Shown here: piece by piece, positions 25,430 through 33,839 of the stretch
Numbering within the stretch: the stretch's first letter is position 1
Layout of the letters: each line of letters starts with the position of its first letter
Notes under the pieces: generated by a model
Seen by the model: the letters and a program-made list of their open reading frames with translations, nothing else
Told to the model about the DNA's origin: nothing
Database searches by the model: none
Assembly: GCA_003155135.1 (NCBI GenBank)
Contig: PMFN01000005.1
Coordinates: 33,639 to 97,638, forward strand
From: Acidimicrobiaceae bacterium
Lineage (GTDB): Bacteria > Actinomycetota > Acidimicrobiia > Acidimicrobiales > RAAP-2
Length of the DNA: 64,000 nt
Direction: 5' to 3'
Translations under genes and position numbers: made by a program

Positions 25430-25828
25430 TCACGCGCCGGCCGCCGACCGGCGGAGCACCGAGACGCCGACGGTCGCCATGTCGAGGGCGACGGGCGGGC
25501 GGAGCTTGCGCACCGACACCGACACCGCGCTGATGCGGGCGTCGGCGTCGAGCACCACGGTGGCGATGCGCTCGGCCAAGGCCTCGAGGAGGCCGAAGGA
25601 CTGGGTGGCCACCACGTCGGCTGCAGCGGTGGCGAGCTCGGCGTAGTTGACGGTGTCGTCGAGGGCGTCGGACGCGGCAGCCCTCGCCATGTCGACCCAG
25701 ACGTCGAGGTCGAGCTCGAGGGGCTGGGGCCGGTCGCGCTCTTCGGGCAGCACCCCGTGGGTGCCGAGGACCCGCAGGCCGCGCAGCTCGATCCGGTCGC
25801 CCTCGGGCCCGGCCGAGGGCGGGCTCAC
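25430..25828 (-). CDS. folB: Dihydroneopterin aldolase
   Basis: A 132-residue tunnelling-fold enzyme cleaving 7,8-dihydroneopterin to the hydroxymethyl pterin and glycolaldehyde. It has IELRGLRVLGTHGVLPEE with the conserved pterin-side Glu, the DDTVNYAEL segment, SFGLLEALAERIA, and the catalytic lysine in SVRKLRPP. The GTG at 25828 overlaps the upstream pseudophosphatase stop as GTGA, so the two are translationally coupled. Confidence 0.95.
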   Translation of the reverse strand: MSPPSAGPEGDRIELRGLRVLGTHGVLPEERDRPQPLELDLDVWVDMARAAASDALDDTVNYAELATAAADVVATQSFGLLEALAERIATVVLDADARISAVSVSVRKLRPPVALDMATVGVSVLRRSAAGA

Positions 25829-26340
25829 CTGGCCGCTGCTTTGGGCGGCATCGAGTCGACGACCGCCACGAGGGACCGACCGGCCATGCCCATCTGGTGG
25901 CCGACGACGCGTTCGATCACCGCGACCACCTGGGGTCCGGACGCGAGCCGCCCGGACCAGAGCAGGTACCCGGCGACGACGCCCATCAGCCGGTCCCCGA
26001 GCTCGTCTTGGTGTACCAGCACCCGATGGCCGGCGGCGAGCGAGGCGTCGATGTCCCGGTAGCACTCCGAGAGCTGCGGGCGCAGGTCGCCGGTGGTGCC
26101 GATCGGGTAGTGCGCCGAGGCGATGCCCTCCTCCTCGTAGGACGCCAGGTTGTGCGGCGAGGCGAGCAGGGAGATGATCCGGTCGAACTGCTGGACCTTG
26201 AGCCAGATGATCTCCTCCTGGCGGCGGACGCGGCGGTGGTTGGCCGAGAAGCCTCCCGGGCGCTCGCTGATGGCCAGATGGTCGCGGATGACCCAGGTGA
26301 AGTTGCGCGGCGGGATGCCCTGGGCCCACTTCCCCCTCAT
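25825..26340 (-). CDS. Dual-specificity-phosphatase-fold protein, probably inactive
   Basis: A 171-residue protein whose layout matches small dual-specificity phosphatases: an N-terminal WVIRDHLAISERPGG strand region, FDRIISLLAS, AHYPIGTTGD, an amphipathic helix, and the P-loop position LVHQDELGDR followed by helix LMGVVAGYLLW. The catalytic signature HCX5R is recognisable at 110-117 but the nucleophilic cysteine is glutamine (His110-Gln111-...-Arg117), so phosphatase activity by the usual mechanism is not expected. Its ATG overlaps the folP stop (ATGA) and its stop overlaps folB (GTGA), placing it firmly inside the folate operon. Function unknown; a scaffolding or pterin/phosphate-binding role is possible. 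Confidence 0.72.
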   Translation of the reverse strand: MRGKWAQGIPPRNFTWVIRDHLAISERPGGFSANHRRVRRQEEIIWLKVQQFDRIISLLASPHNLASYEEEGIASAHYPIGTTGDLRPQLSECYRDIDASLAAGHRVLVHQDELGDRLMGVVAGYLLWSGRLASGPQVVAVIERVVGHQMGMAGRSLVAVVDSMPPKAAAR

Positions 26341-27137
26341 GCCGCCGGCCTCTCGGCCACCAGCGAGGCCGCCAGCACGCTCGGGGCCACATCGTGGACC
26401 CGCACCATGTCCGCCCCGTGGACCAGCGCGAAGGTGGCGGTCGCCAGGCTGCCCTCCAGCCGGTCCTCGACCGGGAGGGACGCTCCCCCGAGCGCGCCGA
26501 GGAAGCGCTTGCGACTGGTCCCGATGAGCACCGTGTGGCCGAGGGTGTGGGCGGCGTCGGCCAGCTCCGCCACGTGGGCGAGCAACGAGAGGTTGTGCTC
26601 GACGGTCTTGCCGAAGCCAATGCCCGGGTCGAACCAGATCTCCTCGACGCCCGCCGCCCCTGCCCGGGCGGCCATCGCCAGCAGGGCGGCGTGCACCTGG
26701 GCGACCACGTCGTCGTAGCGAGGGGACCGCTGCATGTCGGCCGCGCTGCCCTGGCGGTGCATGGCCACCCAGCCCACGCCGAGTTCGGCGGCGACCGGCC
26801 AGAGGGTCCCGGCCACGTCGTTGATGAGGGTGGCCCCCGCAGCGACGGCGGCGACGGCGACGCTCGGCTTCACCGTGTCGACCGACACCCGCACCGCCGG
26901 TGCCAGGGCTTCGACCACCGGCACCACCCGGGCCAGCTCCTCGTCCTCGGCCACCGGGCTCGCCCCCGGCCGGCTCGATTCGCCCCCGACGTCGACGATG
27001 TCGACGCCCTCGGCCACCATGGCGAGGCCGTGTTCGATGGCGTCATCGGGCGCGAGGTAGCGGCCACCGTCGTAGAAGGAGTCCGGCGTGACATTGAGCA
27101 CGCCCATCACGAGCGGGCGTGTCGGGACGGTTGCCAT
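26337..27137 (-). CDS. folP: Dihydropteroate synthase
   Basis: A 266-residue TIM-barrel enzyme condensing hydroxymethyl-dihydropterin pyrophosphate with p-aminobenzoate; the sulfonamide target. Motifs are MGVLNVTPDSFYDGG, DVGGESSRPGA, SVDTVKP, LINDVAG, the Lys/Arg site IGTSRKRFLG, and RVHDV at the C-terminus. The ATG at 27137 is preferred over 27146 because TAGATT lies exactly seven bases upstream, fitting the leaderless pattern. It appears to start a new transcript, 84 bases after folE. Confidence 0.95.
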   Translation of the reverse strand: MATVPTRPLVMGVLNVTPDSFYDGGRYLAPDDAIEHGLAMVAEGVDIVDVGGESSRPGASPVAEDEELARVVPVVEALAPAVRVSVDTVKPSVAVAAVAAGATLINDVAGTLWPVAAELGVGWVAMHRQGSAADMQRSPRYDDVVAQVHAALLAMAARAGAAGVEEIWFDPGIGFGKTVEHNLSLLAHVAELADAAHTLGHTVLIGTSRKRFLGALGGASLPVEDRLEGSLATATFALVHGADMVRVHDVAPSVLAASLVAERPAA

Positions 27138-27144
27138 GGGTCTC

Positions 27145-27150
27145 AATCTA
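27145..27150 (-). promoter_or_regulatory. -10 element for leaderless folP operon
   Basis: TAGATT on the minus strand, a seven-base spacer (27144-27138), then the folP ATG. It implies that folP and the genes after it can be transcribed separately from folE. Confidence 0.55.
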
Positions 27151-27221
27151 GGCGAGCCGCCAGGCGGGCGGTGTTGGGCCGACGTGCGGTCCAGCTGGGA
27201 AAACCCGCGGTGGAGGGACCC

Positions 27222-27791
27222 TCAGCGGCCGTGGATGAAGGCCATCGCCTCGGCCCGGGTGGCGATGTCATTGCGGAAGAGGCCACGCACCGACGACGTG
27301 ACCGTGACCGAGCCGGGCTTCTTCACCCCGCGCATGGACATGCACAGGTGCTCGGCCTCGATGACCACGAGCACGCCCCTCGGGCTCAGTACCTCGTCGA
27401 TGGCGTCGGCCACCTGGGTGGTCATGCGCTCTTGGACCTGCAGGCGCCGCGCGAAGCCGTCCACCAGGCGCGCGAGCTTGGAGAGCCCCGTCACCCGGCC
27501 GTCGTCGCCGGGGATGTAGGCCACGTGCGCCCGACCGATGAACGGGACCAGGTGGTGCTCGCACAGCGAGGCGAAGGGGATGTCGCGCACCATGACCATC
27601 TCGTCGTGCTGGGCCTCGAAGGTCACCGTGAGGTGGCGCGACGGGTCCTCGTGGAGACCACTGAAGAGCTCCTCGTACATGGCGGCGACCCGCCTGGGCG
27701 TGTCGGTGAGGCCGTCACGCCCGATGTCCTCGCCAATGGCGTCGAGGATCTCGAGCACGGCGCGCCGCACCCGCTCGGTGTCGACAGTCAT
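27222..27791 (-). CDS. folE: GTP cyclohydrolase I
   Basis: A 189-residue enzyme converting GTP to dihydroneopterin triphosphate, first step of folate synthesis. The zinc site is formed by CEHHLVPF (Cys and His) and a later Cys in [35 protein letters not shown] and [12 protein letters not shown] are the usual core. The ATG at 27791 has an AAAGGA site, 23 bases after the hpt stop. In most actinobacteria ftsH lies between hpt and folE; here it is missing. Confidence 0.96.
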   Translation of the reverse strand: MTVDTERVRRAVLEILDAIGEDIGRDGLTDTPRRVAAMYEELFSGLHEDPSRHLTVTFEAQHDEMVMVRDIPFASLCEHHLVPFIGRAHVAYIPGDDGRVTGLSKLARLVDGFARRLQVQERMTTQVADAIDEVLSPRGVLVVIEAEHLCMSMRGVKKPGSVTVTSSVRGLFRNDIATRAEAMAFIHGR

Positions 27792-27814
27792 GTCTTCCTT
27801 TCGTCTGCGCTCGG

Positions 27815-29383
27815 TCAGGTCTTCTCGCCGCGGTACCGGTGCACGGCAGGAAGGTTGCGGTAGCGCTCGTCCACGTCGAGGCCGTAGCCGACCACGAATG
27901 AGGAGGGGATGGTGAAGCCGATGTAGCGAAGGTCGAGCTCGACGCGCTGCTCGCCCTCTTTCACCAAGAGGGCGCACACCTCGACGTTCTTCGGGTTCCT
28001 CGCCTGGAGGTAGCGGCGGAGGTAGTTGAGCGTGAGCCCACTGTCGACGATGTCTTCGACCACGAGCACCTCGCGGTCCTCGATCTGGGCGTCGAGGTCC
28101 TTCACGATGCGCACGACACCCGAGGTCTTGGTGGCGCTGCCATACGAGGAGACCGCCATGAAGTCGATGTCGACGGGCAGGGCGATCTCGCGCGACAGGT
28201 CGCTCACAAAGGCCATCGCCCCCTTCAAGACGGCAACGAGGAGCGGGGGGTCGTCGCGGTAGTCGGCGGTGATGGCCGCACCGAGCTCGGCGATGCGCTG
28301 CGCGAGGGCCTCTTTGGAGACGAGTTCGGGACCGACGGCGGGCAACGCCCAGTCGGGCGCGTCGACGGCCGCCTCGTCGGTGTGCACGGGCGTGACATTA
28401 GTTGCCACTCCTGGCGAGGCGTACAGGCGCCCGTGCGAGCGGCGCACCCGCCAGCCGCCACTCACCTCGGTGGCGACGGCACCACCCGCCGCCACGTCGA
28501 GCACCCGGGCGACGTCGGCGGCGGAGGGAGGGTGATGGCCCGAGCCGCGCCCGGTGGTGGGTGCGGTTGCGCCCACGTCCCGGAGCCACCGGCGGACCGC
28601 CCGCCGTGCCAGGGGGACCGCTGCGGCCGAGAGCAGGTGGGCGTCGGTCGGATCGGGCACCGCCAGGTCGGCTGCGTCGTCGAGCACTTCGCAGTCGTCA
28701 CCCGCGAGGGCTGCGGTGCGCGCCAGGATCGGCACCGGGTCACGGCCGCTGATCTCGGCACACAGGGGCAGCAGCTCGGCACGGATCCGGTTGCGCAGGT
28801 GGCGCGGGTCGTCATTGGTCGGGTCCTCGAAGACGCCGAGCCCGAGGGTGTCGCACAGCGCCCTCGTCTCGGCCCGACGGAGGCCCAGGATCGGGTGCTC
28901 GGGTCCCGGGGCCATGCCCGCCAGCCCGTCGAGGCCGCTGCCGCGCAGCAGGTTGGCGAGCACGGTCTCGGCCTGGTCGTCCATGGTGTGCCCGGTCGCC
29001 ACCGCCGCCGGCAACGCCGCGAAGCGAGCGGTGCGCAGCCGCTCCTCGAGGTTCTGACCGTCGTCCACGGAAACGGTTCGGGCCTCGAAACCGGCCCCGA
29101 GGCGGGCGGCCGCGGCGGCCACGGTGGCAGCCTCGACCGCCGAGCCCGCTCGGAGCCCGTGGTCCACGTGGACCGCCGTGGCCTGGAGGCCGCTCGCCAC
29201 GGCCAGGGCCAGCAGAGCCAACGAGTCCGCACCGCCGGACACCGCGCAGCTGATGCGCCCCGGAGGGGCCGGGAAACAGCAGCGACCGAGCAGCTCGTCG
29301 GTGGCGGTCGCCAACTCGCCGCTGGTGAGCGGCTCGATCCGGGGGCCCGGCGCCGGCGCGGGCGCCGTGCCCACGCCGCTCAC
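27815..29383 (-). CDS. tilS-hpt: Fused tRNA(Ile)-lysidine synthetase / hypoxanthine phosphoribosyltransferase
   Basis: A single uninterrupted frame of 522 residues. The N-terminal part (about 1-320) is TilS: PP-loop [13 protein letters not shown] near residue 47, [25 protein letters not shown] and FEDPTNDD, which modifies C34 of tRNA-Ile(CAU). The C-terminal part (about 333-522) is a complete purine salvage enzyme: [25 protein letters not shown], the PRPP loop [11 protein letters not shown] and [16 protein letters not shown]. The GTG at 29383 overlaps the upstream stop as GTGA. A leaderless-type promoter and GTG (28387) sit precisely at the domain junction, so a free 190-residue Hpt may also be made. 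Confidence 0.9.
   Translation of the reverse strand: MSGVGTAPAPAPGPRIEPLTSGELATATDELLGRCCFPAPPGRISCAVSGGADSLALLALAVASGLQATAVHVDHGLRAGSAVEAATVAAAAARLGAGFEARTVSVDDGQNLEERLRTARFAALPAAVATGHTMDDQAETVLANLLRGSGLDGLAGMAPGPEHPILGLRRAETRALCDTLGLGVFEDPTNDDPRHLRNRIRAELLPLCAEISGRDPVPILARTAALAGDDCEVLDDAADLAVPDPTDAHLLSAAAVPLARRAVRRWLRDVGATAPTTGRGSGHHPPSAADVARVLDVAAGGAVATEVSGGWRVRRSHGRLYASPGVATNVTPVHTDEAAVDAPDWALPAVGPELVSKEALAQRIAELGAAITADYRDDPPLLVAVLKGAMAFVSDLSREIALPVDIDFMAVSSYGSATKTSGVVRIVKDLDAQIEDREVLVVEDIVDSGLTLNYLRRYLQARNPKNVEVCALLVKEGEQRVELDLRYIGFTIPSSFVVGYGLDVDERYRNLPAVHRYRGEKT
28395..28400 (-). promoter_or_regulatory. Candidate internal -10 element for separate hpt translation
   Basis: TAATGT on the minus strand, seven bases before an in-frame GTG at 28387 inside the tilS-hpt gene. 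From that GTG the product is 190 residues, close to normal free Hpt. Confidence 0.45.
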
Positions 29384-30522
29384 CCGAGTGCGGGGGACGC
29401 GCCGACGCGGCTCAGCCAGACGGCCGGGTCGCGGATCTCGGCGAGCGACGGCAGCCACTCGGGCCCACGCCAGACCGAGTTGAACAACTCGGGTCCGCCC
29501 GCCACCTCGACGGCGTGGACGAACTTCTCGCCCTCGGCGTACTGGCGCATCTTCGCCTCGATGCCGAGGATCTGCTGGAGGACCTTTGTCGGGCCGCGCA
29601 CCGACTGGCGCCGGTCATGGAGGACCCGGGCGAAGCGCTCGGCCCCGGGGACGGCTGCCGCCCCGGCCCGGTCCATGGTCACGTCGCCGTGCCCCTCGAG
29701 CAGGCTCATCAGCGCCTGGATGCGCTGGAGGGCCTCGCGTTGGGCGGGGGTGGCAATGAGGCCGAGGACGCCGGCGTCGTCGAGCGGGCTGCGCCCGGCG
29801 CGCCACTCCCCCGCCGCGCGCTTCAAGGAGTCCGCCATGTGCGAGGGGTCAGAGGCGAAGGGCTCGAGCCCGGAGTCGACCAGCGAGACGAAGTGGTCGC
29901 GCAGCCACGGCACGGCGGTGAACTGGCAACGGTGGGTCACCTCGTGGAGGGCGAGCCAGAGGCGGAACTCGCGCTCGGCGAAGCCGTAGCGCTGCTCCAT
30001 GGCCACCACATTCGGGCCGACGTAATAGACGAGGTCCTGGTCCTCGGGGAACTCGTCGGTCAACAAGAGGTCGTACTGGCCGAGGACGCGTTGGCTCATC
30101 CAACCGAGCAGCGCGCCCACTTCGGCGCCGCTGGCGGTGCGGCCGAAGCCCGAGAGTTGCGGTGGCAGTGCCGCCAAGAACGGCGCGAAGGGGCTCTGCT
30201 TGCGGCGCGCCTCGTAGCGCTCCAAGGTCGGTGCGAGCAGGCGCTGCATGGAGCCCACGTTGGCCCGGACCCAGCCGAGCCGGTCGGTCACCCGGGCCCG
30301 GGCGGGACCGGCGGGTTCGAGGCCGGTGGCGGCGACCACGAGGCCCTCGGCCTCACGGGTCAGCTCGTCGAACTGCGTCTGGAGTGCGTCGGGGCGGTAC
30401 CCCGCGGGCATCGACTGCCGGCGGACGACCCAACCGGCCACCCGCTCGGCCGTGCCCCAGTCCACCCGGGCGCTCGATGCCTCAGGGCGCCCGGGCGCGA
30501 GTGGGGTGCTCGGCGCTTCCAC
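29380..30522 (-). CDS. DUF2342 zincin-like metalloprotease
   Basis: A 380-residue protein of the DUF2342 family, often labelled 'coenzyme F420 biosynthesis-associated' from its phylogenetic co-occurrence. It has a zincin motif HEVTH within LWLALHEVTHRCQF (about 220-235), a conserved NVVAMEQRYGF segment ahead of it and a Glu/Gly-rich MSLLEGHGDVTMD downstream that could supply the third ligand. The GTG at 30522 starts five bases after the rsrA stop, and its stop overlaps tilS by four bases. Substrate and role are unknown; conserved linkage to tilS-hpt is typical in actinobacteria. Confidence 0.8.
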   Translation of the reverse strand: MEAPSTPLAPGRPEASSARVDWGTAERVAGWVVRRQSMPAGYRPDALQTQFDELTREAEGLVVAATGLEPAGPARARVTDRLGWVRANVGSMQRLLAPTLERYEARRKQSPFAPFLAALPPQLSGFGRTASGAEVGALLGWMSQRVLGQYDLLLTDEFPEDQDLVYYVGPNVVAMEQRYGFAEREFRLWLALHEVTHRCQFTAVPWLRDHFVSLVDSGLEPFASDPSHMADSLKRAAGEWRAGRSPLDDAGVLGLIATPAQREALQRIQALMSLLEGHGDVTMDRAGAAAVPGAERFARVLHDRRQSVRGPTKVLQQILGIEAKMRQYAEGEKFVHAVEVAGGPELFNSVWRGPEWLPSLAEIRDPAVWLSRVGASPALG

Positions 30523-30526
30523 CGAC

Positions 30527-30841
30527 TCAGTCGGTCCCCGGCTCGTTCGATCCGTGACGGTGCTGCTCCTCGTGGATGGATGCGGCGATGCGCTCGCGCA
30601 ACGAGTCGGGCACGTGGTCACGGCAGTGGTTGGCGATGACCTGGCGGAGTTCGGCCTCGAACTCGGCGGCACCCGAACACGAGCCGCACCGATCCAGGTG
30701 CACGGCGATCTCGCTGCGCCTCGTCAGGGTCAGCTCGCCGTCGAGGTAGTGGTACAGCTCGTGGACCGCCTGCTCACAGTCGACCCCGTTGCCCGTTTCC
30801 ACGCACATGTCGTTGCTCGTCCGCTGGACGTCGCCCGTCAC
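30527..30841 (-). CDS. rsrA: Redox-sensing ZAS anti-sigma factor (RsrA-like)
   Basis: A 104-residue cytoplasmic anti-sigma factor with the zinc-binding HxxxCxxC motif in HLDRCGSC (about residues 48-55) and an earlier Cys in DCEQAVHELYHYLDG. In Streptomyces, disulfide formation expels zinc and releases SigR. The GTG at 30841 has AGGAGG eight bases upstream and lies 12 bases after the sigR stop, so the pair is co-transcribed. Partner specificity is inferred from adjacency. Confidence 0.9.
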   Translation of the reverse strand: MTGDVQRTSNDMCVETGNGVDCEQAVHELYHYLDGELTLTRRSEIAVHLDRCGSCSGAAEFEAELRQVIANHCRDHVPDSLRERIAASIHEEQHRHGSNEPGTD

Positions 30842-30853
30842 TGCCTGTTCCTC

Positions 30854-31432
30854 CTAGAGCGCCCGCCCGGTCGCGCTTGCGACCAGGCCCTGTGCTGCCT
30901 CTGAGTTTGCCAACGCCTTTTGCAGGGCTCTTCTTCCCCGGTGGATGCGGCTCATCACCGTGCCGATGGGCACGTCGGTGATCTCGGCGATCTCCTTGTA
31001 GGAGAATCCCTCCACGTCGGCGAGCAGCACCGCGATGCGGAACGCGTCGGGCAGCGACTCGATGGCCGCCTTCACGTCCTCGTCGGTGAAGGACTCGAGC
31101 GCCACGTCCTCGGCACTGCGACCCACCCGCCCGTCGCCCGGCGCCAGGCGCCGGTACAGGTAGAGGTCCTCCACGTCTTCGACGTCGGAGATCTCCGGGC
31201 GCCGCTTCGCCGCCCGGTAGGTGTTGATGTAGGTGTTGGTGAGGATCCGGTAGAGCCAGGCCTTCAGGTTCGTCCCCTCGGCGAAGCCCCCGAAGGCGCG
31301 ATAGGCCTTGAGATAGGTCTCCTGGACGAGGTCTTCGGCGTCGGAGGGGTTGCGGGTCATGCGCAGCGCGGCGCTGTAGAGGGCCGGCATGTACTCCATG
31401 GCGAGGTCGGTGAACCGTGCCTGGTCAGCCAT
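30854..31432 (-). CDS. sigR: ECF sigma factor SigR/SigH (thiol-oxidative stress)
   Basis: A 192-residue group IV sigma factor. Sigma region 2 includes [20 protein letters not shown] and [21 protein letters not shown] (promoter melting and -10 recognition); region 4 includes [42 protein letters not shown]. It belongs to the SigH/RpoE group paired with ZAS factors. The ATG at 31432 follows TAGGGT by six bases with no ribosome site (leaderless). No SigR-type GGAAT/GTT promoter is visible upstream, so autoregulation is not evident. Confidence 0.93.
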   Translation of the reverse strand: MADQARFTDLAMEYMPALYSAALRMTRNPSDAEDLVQETYLKAYRAFGGFAEGTNLKAWLYRILTNTYINTYRAAKRRPEISDVEDVEDLYLYRRLAPGDGRVGRSAEDVALESFTDEDVKAAIESLPDAFRIAVLLADVEGFSYKEIAEITDVPIGTVMSRIHRGRRALQKALANSEAAQGLVASATGRAL

Positions 31433-31438
31433 GAGAGC

Positions 31439-31444
31439 ACCCTA
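31439..31444 (-). promoter_or_regulatory. -10 element for leaderless sigR
   Basis: TAGGGT on the minus strand, a six-base spacer, then the sigR ATG at 31432. Confidence 0.5.
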
Positions 31445-31468
31445 GTCACCCCCGCCCCCACGTGCGGC

Positions 31469-32503
31469 TCAGGCCGTCGCGCCCAGCGGTGTGGGCTCGC
31501 CCGAGCCCGGGTGCCGCCGCTCGCGCTCGACCCGCCACCAGGTCCCGGCCAGCACCGCGCCCACCCCAACGGCCGAGTACACGAGGAGCACCCAGATCGA
31601 CGAGGCGAGGTCGGCCGACCCGAAGTAGCCGATGTTGCGGACCGCGTCGAGGCCCGCGCCGTTGGGCAGGTAGGGCCCGATGGCCCGCCACACGCCATTG
31701 AGCAGCTCCCTCGGGTAGGGGCCCCCGGCCGAGGGGTTGCCGGCGACGACGAAGACCACGATGGCGAGCGCGATCCCGAGCTCGCCGAAGACGATCTGGA
31801 AGGCGGTGGTGACCGTCGACGTGGCGAAGACCACCAGGGTCCCGATGAGGGCGAGCGCCCAGATGTCACCCGGGATGAGGTGCATCGCCGGGCCCACGAG
31901 CACCGAGCCGAGGATGCCCGAGAGCACGGAGAAGGCGGCCAGGGCCCCGAGCCGCACGAGGACCCAGCGAAGGCTGGGCTCGGTGCCGCGGGCCAGCGCC
32001 AGGAGGCTGGCCACGAGATAGCCGCCCACCACCCAGCCGATCACTACGTAGAAGGGGGCCAGGCCCTCGGGGTCGTTGCGGGTGAGTGGGACGATGGTCG
32101 TGACCGTGAAGGTGCGGTGGACCTGCGCCTCGAGCTGGCGCACGGTGGCGAGCACGGCGGTCGAGACCGCCGGGCTCGGGGCCTGGGCCACGATCACGTG
32201 GTCGTTGTCGGCGCCGATCACGAACGCGGCGTCGACCTTGTGGTCGTGGATGGCCGCCACCGCGGCGGCCACGCTCGGCGAGGGGATCGGGTCGAACTGG
32301 CCCCCGGCTGCGTGGATCTTGTCGATGACGAGCTTCTGCTCGGACGCGGGCCCGACGATGGCGATCGGCAGGCCGTGGGGATAGGGGTGGCCGAGGCCGC
32401 CCACGTAGGAGAAGACGAACCCGAGCTCGATGACGAGCACGCCGACCATCAGGAGCGCGGTACGTGGCAGCGACGAGCCAGCGAGGTGTCGAGAGCTCGC
32501 CAT
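31469..32503 (-). CDS. ABC-2/YhgE-like membrane protein
   Basis: A 344-residue integral membrane protein. One N-terminal helix (about 14-35), an extracytoplasmic domain of about 130 residues (PIAIVGPASEQ to TTIVPLTRNDPEG), then five more helices between about 175 and 325. This one-plus-five layout matches ABC-2 type permeases and YhgE/Pip-like exporters. No ATPase gene adjoins it, so transport is unproven. The ATG at 32503 is preceded eight bases upstream by TAGGCT. The frame is open much further, to 34105, but that part is antisense to the P450 gene. Confidence 0.75.
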   Translation of the reverse strand: MASSRHLAGSSLPRTALLMVGVLVIELGFVFSYVGGLGHPYPHGLPIAIVGPASEQKLVIDKIHAAGGQFDPIPSPSVAAAVAAIHDHKVDAAFVIGADNDHVIVAQAPSPAVSTAVLATVRQLEAQVHRTFTVTTIVPLTRNDPEGLAPFYVVIGWVVGGYLVASLLALARGTEPSLRWVLVRLGALAAFSVLSGILGSVLVGPAMHLIPGDIWALALIGTLVVFATSTVTTAFQIVFGELGIALAIVVFVVAGNPSAGGPYPRELLNGVWRAIGPYLPNGAGLDAVRNIGYFGSADLASSIWVLLVYSAVGVGAVLAGTWWRVERERRHPGSGEPTPLGATA

Positions 32504-32541
32504 CGCCGGCCAGCCTAGGGAAATTCTCAAGAACGCTGCGC

Positions 32542-32547
32542 TACCGT
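32542..32547 (+). promoter_or_regulatory. -10 element for CYP142-like gene
   Basis: TACCGT 35 bases before the ATG at 32582; a transcript starting just after it would exclude the longer frame from 32546, supporting the chosen start. Confidence 0.4.
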
Positions 32548-32581
32548 GGCCGGCGTCAACGAGCGACCAGAAGAGGGTGCC

Positions 32582-33793
32582 ATGCACACTGCAGCCGAGA
32601 CCGAGCCTGCGATCGACCTGCTCGCCGGATCGTTCTACGGCGCAGAGCCGCATGCGACCTATGCATGGCTGCGCGAACACGACCCCGTCCACTTCGACGC
32701 CGCCAACGGCGTCTGGGGCATCGCACGCCATGCCGACGTCAAGGCGGTCTCGAAGGACACCGCCCGCTTCTCGAACGCGGCCGGCGCCCGGCCCGATTCG
32801 GGTGCCCTGCCGATGATGATCGACATGGACGCCCCCGACCACGTGCGTCGCCGCCGGCTCGTGAGCGCTGGCTTCACCCCCCGCCGTGTGCGCGCCCTCG
32901 AGGACACGGTCACCGCCGTGTGCGACGAGATCATCGACAGGGTTTGCACAAGCGGCGGCTGCGACTTCGTCGCCGACATCGCCGCACCGCTCCCGATGAT
33001 CGTCATCGGCAACCTCTTGGGTGTGGAGGCCGGGGACCGCGCCGACCTCCTCGGCTGGTCCGACGATCTCTTGCGTGGCCTCGGCACCGAGGACCCCGCC
33101 CTCGTCGAGGCGATGCTCAGGGCATTCGACGCCTACAGCACCTACGTGCGGCCGGTGATTCAGGACCGGCGACGCACCGGCGACGAGTCCGACCTGATCG
33201 GGTTGCTCACCCACGCCGAGGTCGACGGCGACCGTCTCGACGACGATTCCATCCTCTACGAGGCCCTCCTCATCCTGATCGGCGGGGACGAGACCACCCG
33301 CCACGTGCTCACCGGTGGCATGGAGCAGCTGCTCGCCCACCCCGACCAGTCGGCGCTCCTTCGCCGGGACCCCGCCCTGCTCCCGGTGGCCGTCGAGGAG
33401 ATGCTCCGCTGGGTGACGCCCATCAAGAACATGGCGCGCACCGTCACCGCCGACACCGAGTTCGCCGGCAAGCACTTGGAGGAGGGCCAGCAGCTCCTCC
33501 TCCTCTACCCATCGGCGAACCGGGACGAGGCCGTGTTCGCCGAGCCCGAGCGCTTCGACACCGCCCGCCAACCCAACGACCATCTGGCCTTCGGCTTCGG
33601 CGCGCACTTCTGCCTCGGCAACCAGCTGGCCCGCCTCGAGCTGCGGGTGATGTTCGAGCGGCTCTTGGCCCGGCTCCCCGACATGGCCCGGGCCGGTGAC
33701 GGAACGCTCGAGCGCCGCCAGGCCAACTTCGTCTCGGGCATCGAGTCGATGCCGGTCGTCTTCACGCCGAGCGCGCCAGCAGGGCAGCAGTGA
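32582..33793 (+). CDS. Cytochrome P450, CYP142-like steroid side-chain oxidase
   Basis: A 403-residue P450. The I-helix GGDETTRHVLTGG (about 234), K-helix VEEMLRWVTPIKNMAR, the heme loop AFGFGAHFCLGNQLARLEL (Cys about 344) and the C-terminal NFVSGIESMPVVFTPS closely match mycobacterial CYP142 as remembered, which oxidises the cholesterol side chain at C26/27. No other sterol-catabolism gene is in the window, so the sterol role is inference. ATG 32582 follows an AGAGGG site. A GC hairpin (33810-33838) follows the gene. Confidence 0.85.
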   Translation: MHTAAETEPAIDLLAGSFYGAEPHATYAWLREHDPVHFDAANGVWGIARHADVKAVSKDTARFSNAAGARPDSGALPMMIDMDAPDHVRRRRLVSAGFTPRRVRALEDTVTAVCDEIIDRVCTSGGCDFVADIAAPLPMIVIGNLLGVEAGDRADLLGWSDDLLRGLGTEDPALVEAMLRAFDAYSTYVRPVIQDRRRTGDESDLIGLLTHAEVDGDRLDDDSILYEALLILIGGDETTRHVLTGGMEQLLAHPDQSALLRRDPALLPVAVEEMLRWVTPIKNMARTVTADTEFAGKHLEEGQQLLLLYPSANRDEAVFAEPERFDTARQPNDHLAFGFGAHFCLGNQLARLELRVMFERLLARLPDMARAGDGTLERRQANFVSGIESMPVVFTPSAPAGQQ

Positions 33794-33809
33794 ACAGGGA
33801 AGCCGCACG

Positions 33810-33838
33810 CGCCGGGGACTCCCTGGTCCTTCCCGGCG
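33810..33838 (+). terminator. Hairpin after CYP142-like gene
   Basis: A 7-bp GC stem (33810-33816 with 33832-33838, CGCCGGG arm) with a smaller inner GGAC/GTCC pairing. It ends one base before the GTG of the next gene, so it could end P450 transcripts or limit access to that start. Confidence 0.4.
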
Positions 33839-33839
33839 T

